9,258 nt of DNA from an uncultured Amaricoccus sp. (GTDB lineage Bacteria > Pseudomonadota > Alphaproteobacteria > Rhodobacterales > Rhodobacteraceae): assembly GCF_937891315.1 (NCBI RefSeq), contig NZ_CALAGI010000099.1:1-9258 (forward strand), in the 5' to 3' direction. This document shows, one piece after another, positions 6,329-9,258 of this stretch. Under the pieces are notes generated by a model, which saw only the letters and a program-made list of their open reading frames with translations, ran no database searches and had not been told where the DNA came from. Numbering within the stretch: position 1 is the stretch's first letter; every line of letters starts with the position of its first letter. A program made the position numbers and the translations under genes.

Positions 6329-8964
6329 GCCGAATGGTCCGCGCCTGCTCCCCCGACCGACAGCAGCGTCGCCTGCGCCGCGGCGAGCCGGGCGATCGGC
6401 ACCCGGAACGGCGAGCAGGAGACATAGTCGAAGCCCGCCACCTTGCAGAACCGCACCGACGAGGGGTCGCCGCCATGCTCGCCGCAGAGGCCGAGGGTCA
6501 GGGCGGGGTTGCGCGCCCTGCCCCGCTTGGCGGCGATCAGCATCAGCTCGCCCACGCCCTCGACATCCAGCGAATGGAACGGATCCTCGGCATAGACGCC
6601 CTGATTCACGTAGTCGCGCATGAAACGGCCGGAATCGTCGCGCGACAGGCCATAGGTCATCTGCGTGAGGTCGTTGGTGCCAAAGCTGAGGAAGGCGCTG
6701 GAGGCGGCGAGATCGCCGGCGCGCAGCGCGGCGCGCGGGGTCTCGACCATGACGCCAAGCCGGTAGGGCAGCTCGATTCCCTGTTCCTTCTGAACCTCGG
6801 CGGCGATGGCATCGACCCGGGCCTTGACGAGCTCGACCTCGCGGGTGGCGGAGACCAGCGGGATCATCACCTCGGGCACCACCGGCGCGCCGCCATCGCG
6901 ATTGACCGCGATCGCCGCCTCGAAGATGGCGCGGGCCTGCATGTCGTAGATCTCGGGCATCGTGACGCCGAGCCGCACGCCGCGCTTGCCGAGCATCGGA
7001 TTGACCTCGGCGAGTTCCGCCGCGCGGGTAATCACCTGTTCGACCGGAATTCCCATCGCCTCGGCGAGGTCGCGCATTTCCTCGGGGCTGTGCGGCAGGA
7101 ATTCGTGCAGCGGCGGATCGAGCAACCGGATCGTCACCGGCATGCCGCGCATGATCCCGAAGATCTCGGCGAAATCGTCGCGCTGCATCGGCAGCAACAG
7201 GTCGAGCGCCACCTTCCGCTCGGCCAGCGTGTCGGCGAGGATCATCTCGCGCATCACGGTCAGGCGCGCGGCGTCGAAGAACATATGCTCGGTGCGACAG
7301 AGGCCGAGGCCGTCGGCGCGAAAATCGCGGGCGGCGCGGGCGTCGTCGGGAGTGTCGGCATTCGCGCGGACCCCGAGGTCGCGCGCGGCGTCGGCCCAGT
7401 CGAGCAGCTCGGCGAAGGCGCCGCCAAGTTCCGGGGCGACCATCTTCGGCGCGCCGGACAAGACCTCGCCCCGGGTGCCGTCGACGGTGATCAGCGCGCC
7501 CTCGCGCAGCACGCGGCTGTCGGGCGTGGTCAGGCTGCGCTTGACCGGATCGAGCCGCAGCTCGGCGGCGCCGACCACGCAAGGCAGGCCGAGGCCGCGG
7601 GCGATCACCGCGGCGTGGCTGGTCATGCCGCCGCGGATGGTCAGGACGCCGGCGGCGGCGTGCATGCCGCGGATGTCCTCGGGGCCGGTTTCGGAGCGGA
7701 CGAGAATCGTCGACTCGCCATGGGCGGCGGCGAGTTGCGCGGCCTCGGCGCTGAACACGATGCGGCCGGTCGCGGCGCCGGGACTGGCCGCGAGGCCGCT
7801 GGCGCAGACGTCGCGCGGGGCGGACGGATCGATCTGGGGATGCAGATGCTCGATCAGGTTGCGCGGCTCGACCCGCAGCAGCGCCTCCTCGCGGGTGATG
7901 GCGCCGCGGTTGGCGAGATCGACCGCGATCCGCACCGAAGCGCGGGCGCCGCGGCGGGCCGGTGACGCGTCAATGATCGCCGCCCGTCCGTTTTCCATAA
8001 CGAATTCAAGCTGGTACGCGTCTCCGAGTCCCATGGCCGCGCGCTCGGCCAGGAACTTGAGCGTCGCCAGCGCGTCGGGCGCCATCTCTTCGAGCGAGGG
8101 CTCGGTCTCGCGCGCTTCGAGACGGGCCATCACGGTCAGCGCGCGGTGGCGGCGCGCGCCGGGTCCGGTGAGCACCCGCTGGCCGCGCGGGACGAAGGCG
8201 CCGACGCAGGCGGGGGCGCCGGTGCGGCTGTCGACGGTGCGCAGATAGCCGGCGCCGCTGACCCCGGGCGCGAGGGCGAGGGTGAGATCCTGGGCGATGA
8301 GGCCGAGCCCCGCCTCGGCCGGGGCGCCGTTGGCCGCGCGCAGGATGCGGGCCGAGGGCGAGTTCCAGCCCCGGGCCAGCGCGCGGGCGGCGCCTTCGAG
8401 CTGGTCGCGCGGGTTCTGCGGAAACGACGCCTCGGCCTCCTCCTCGAAGAGGGTCAGCATCTCGGCCAGCAGCGCGTCGAGCGCGTCGGGATCGTCGACG
8501 CTGGCCGGTCCGCCGCGCGCCTTGTGCGCGCGGGCAAGCGCGGCGAATCCTTCCGGATCAATGCCATGCACGGCGTGGGCATAGGTCGGGATCAGCCGGC
8601 GATAGAGCTCGCGCGCGGGCGCGGGGCCGATCGCGTCCGACAGCGCCGGCAGGGTCGAGGCGGTGACGCCGAGGTTCAGGATCGCGCTCGGGCCGCCCCA
8701 TTCGCGCAGTTCCGGGCTGCAACGCAGGCTGAAGAGGCGGCCGGGGAAGGCGATCAGCGGCAGTTCCGGCATCGCTCCGCCGTCGGCCAGGGCGCGCACG
8801 CATTCGAAGGACAGCGCGACGCCCGGCGGCACCGGCAGGCCGAGCGCCATCATCTCGGCGAGGCGGGTGGCGCGGGCGCCGTGGACGCCGACGCGCACCC
8901 GTCGGCCCGCATCGAGGCTGATGACGGCGTCGGGCGGCAGACGGGCGATTTCCTGCGTTTTCAT
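6325..8964 (-). CDS. PPDK-like PEP-binding protein with altered ATP-grasp domain
   Basis: An 879-aa relative of pyruvate, phosphate dikinase (PPDK), which interconverts pyruvate, ATP and phosphate with PEP, AMP and pyrophosphate through a phospho-histidine. The central swivel domain has GGMTSHAAVIAR with H450. The C-terminal TIM barrel is intact: R557 (CRTEHMFF), R613 (RLLDPPLHEF), NPMLGKRGVRLG, E741 (VETP), N764/D765 (GTNDLTQ) and Cys827 (LCGEHGGDPSS). The N-terminal nucleotide domain (about 1-345) is recognisable (LAEMMALGLPVPPG, ILNLG) but altered: the GGKGANL loop reads GARATRL, the segment normally NAQGEDVV is not recognisable, and the motif normally ending LQTR reads IDAS (331-334). Length matches true PPDK, so this is residue loss, not truncation. 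The ATG at 8964 was chosen over an in-frame TTG at 9000; neither has a clear ribosome binding site. Relatives are annotated as putative PEP-binding proteins. It is followed by the MeaB-type gene with an ATGA overlap. Confidence 0.88.
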   Translation of the reverse strand: MKTQEIARLPPDAVISLDAGRRVRVGVHGARATRLAEMMALGLPVPPGVALSFECVRALADGGAMPELPLIAFPGRLFSLRCSPELREWGGPSAILNLGVTASTLPALSDAIGPAPARELYRRLIPTYAHAVHGIDPEGFAALARAHKARGGPASVDDPDALDALLAEMLTLFEEEAEASFPQNPRDQLEGAARALARGWNSPSARILRAANGAPAEAGLGLIAQDLTLALAPGVSGAGYLRTVDSRTGAPACVGAFVPRGQRVLTGPGARRHRALTVMARLEARETEPSLEEMAPDALATLKFLAERAAMGLGDAYQLEFVMENGRAAIIDASPARRGARASVRIAVDLANRGAITREEALLRVEPRNLIEHLHPQIDPSAPRDVCASGLAASPGAATGRIVFSAEAAQLAAAHGESTILVRSETGPEDIRGMHAAAGVLTIRGGMTSHAAVIARGLGLPCVVGAAELRLDPVKRSLTTPDSRVLREGALITVDGTRGEVLSGAPKMVAPELGGAFAELLDWADAARDLGVRANADTPDDARAARDFRADGLGLCRTEHMFFDAARLTVMREMILADTLAERKVALDLLLPMQRDDFAEIFGIMRGMPVTIRLLDPPLHEFLPHSPEEMRDLAEAMGIPVEQVITRAAELAEVNPMLGKRGVRLGVTMPEIYDMQARAIFEAAIAVNRDGGAPVVPEVMIPLVSATREVELVKARVDAIAAEVQKEQGIELPYRLGVMVETPRAALRAGDLAASSAFLSFGTNDLTQMTYGLSRDDSGRFMRDYVNQGVYAEDPFHSLDVEGVGELMLIAAKRGRARNPALTLGLCGEHGGDPSSVRFCKVAGFDYVSCSPFRVPIARLAAAQATLLSVGGAGADHSA

Positions 8965-8972
8965 TGCGCTGC

Positions 8973-9000
8973 AACATAGCGATGAATCGCGAATCGGCAA
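8973..9000 (-). promoter_or_regulatory. Candidate promoter for the PPDK-like/GTPase operon, possibly leaderless
   Basis: On the minus strand, TTGCCG (9000-8995), a 16-base spacer and TATGTT (8978-8973) form a sigma70-like pair. Transcription would begin near 8966-8964, at or within two bases of the chosen ATG, which would explain the missing Shine-Dalgarno sequence. The spacer holds two GATTC (GANTC) sites, at 8995-8991 and 8988-8984. The spacing and elements are seen directly; promoter activity is inferred. Confidence 0.3.
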
Positions 9001-9006
9001 AGGAAA

Positions 9007-9029
9007 ACGTCACGGAGACGTCAAACGTC
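9007..9029. repeat. ACGTCA direct repeats, 11-bp period
   Basis: ACGTCA occurs at 9007-9012 and 9018-9023, exactly 11 bases apart, and a third ACGTC follows at 9025-9029. They lie just upstream of the candidate -35 of the PPDK-like operon, a usual place for an activator or repressor site. On the minus strand they read TGACGT, and one overlaps a TTTGACG stretch that could itself be an alternative -35. Confidence 0.35.
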
Positions 9030-9078
9030 CCGCCGAGGGCGAAATCCGGATCAAGGCCCTCGAATGGCTGCGTTTTTG

Positions 9079-9122
9079 CCATGCGCAACCGATGCGGAAA
9101 CCATGCACAAACCATGCGCATG
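9079..9122. repeat. Four tandem 11-bp repeats upstream of the PPDK-like operon
   Basis: Four contiguous units start at 9079, 9090, 9101 and 9112. They read CCATGCGCAAC, CGATGCGGAAA, CCATGCACAAA and CCATGCGCATG, each within two changes of the consensus CCATGCGCAAA. The ATGC core recurs at an exact 11-base step, about one helical turn, so all copies face the same side of the DNA. The last unit forms the palindrome CATGCGCATG (9113-9122). The array lies about 115-160 bases upstream of the PPDK-like start codon and may be a regulator binding array. No protein coding is evident across it. Confidence 0.6.
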
Positions 9123-9189
9123 ATTTCGTGCTTTGGTGGCGGGCCCTTCATACCAGATCCGTTCGATCGGTTCGGTTCGAGATGTTTCC

Positions 9190-9235
9190 CGCGGACCGAC
9201 CTCAGGGGGCGCCAGTGGCGCGCCCGCGGTCCGCG
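9190..9235. repeat. Long GC-rich hairpin at the right edge
   Basis: Outer arms CGCGGACCG (9190-9198) and CGGTCCGCG (9227-9235) match perfectly. An inner stem pairs 9206-9213 with 9217-9225, with one bulged base and a three-base loop. There is no T-run on either side. It could end a gene lying beyond the window or be a structured leader element. A 10-bp palindrome GCAAGCTTGC follows at 9244-9253. Apart from the repeats listed, 9123-9258 shows no gene. Confidence 0.4.
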
Positions 9236-9258
9236 CGCCCGGAGCAAGCTTGCGGAGG

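Noticed and set aside
6329..7582. N-terminal extension of the GTPase frame
   Set aside because: The extra residues are a frame-shifted reading of the PPDK-like gene; the ATG at 6328 in the ATGA overlap gives a normal MeaB-length protein.
6217..7965. 582-codon open frame on the plus strand
   Set aside because: Antisense to the PPDK-like and GTPase genes, rich in His/Arg/Gly, with no family signature and no ribosome binding site.
9161..9179. Clustered GTTCG repeats as an alphaproteobacterial LexA (SOS) box
   Set aside because: The spacings between GTTC copies are 5, 1 and 10 bases, not the required 7.
9121..9185. Possible tRNA (a TTCGATC stretch like a T-loop, with CAT nearby)
   Set aside because: The stems flanking the putative T-loop do not pair properly, and no acceptor or D-arm could be assembled on either strand.

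Overview
The window is GC-rich, tightly packed chromosomal DNA. The gene set points to an alphaproteobacterium, most likely Rhodobacterales or a close relative. The signs are an M23 peptidase with the N-terminal region seen in Rhodobacteraceae (DUF5930-like), a bactofilin overlapping its 3' end, a class I (archaeal-type) lysyl-tRNA synthetase, an alphaproteobacterial TerB-like protein, a SleB-type hydrolase, and a PEP-binding PPDK relative beside a MeaB/ArgK GTPase. No mobile element, CRISPR array, rRNA or convincing tRNA was seen. The taxonomic call rests on recognising protein families, not on a search.

Layout. 1-261: leader or edge region with no convincing gene. 262-2071 (+): a two-gene envelope operon, an M23 metallopeptidase overlapping a bactofilin by 11 bases, closed by a perfect 30-bp palindrome at 2103-2132 that can end transcription from both sides. 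2165-3745 (-): lysK. 3746-3904: a short divergent region where candidate lysK and TerB promoters appear to interlock. 3905-4342 (+): TerB-family protein. 4343-4416: convergent gap with a GC hairpin. 4417-5193 (-): secreted SleB-type cell-wall hydrolase. 5194-5380: intergenic region with small palindromes and a 9-bp direct repeat. 5381-6328 and 6325-8964 (both -): a MeaB/ArgK-type GTPase translationally coupled through an ATGA overlap to the upstream PPDK-like gene. 8965-9258: upstream region of that pair, with a possible leaderless promoter, two sets of 11-bp-phased repeats and a GC hairpin at the right edge.

How the genes fit together. The M23 and bactofilin genes probably act together: a membrane-associated bactofilin polymer positions a peptidoglycan hydrolase. 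The SleB-type hydrolase is a second envelope enzyme but has its own upstream region. The most unusual unit is the PPDK-like/MeaB pair. The PPDK-like protein keeps the full-length layout, the phospho-histidine and every recognisable PEP/pyruvate-barrel residue, but several nucleotide-site residues of the ATP-grasp domain are substituted. It is translated with a GTPase whose usual partner, a B12-dependent mutase, is not in the window. Its function is open, and I regard it as the best candidate here for something undescribed.
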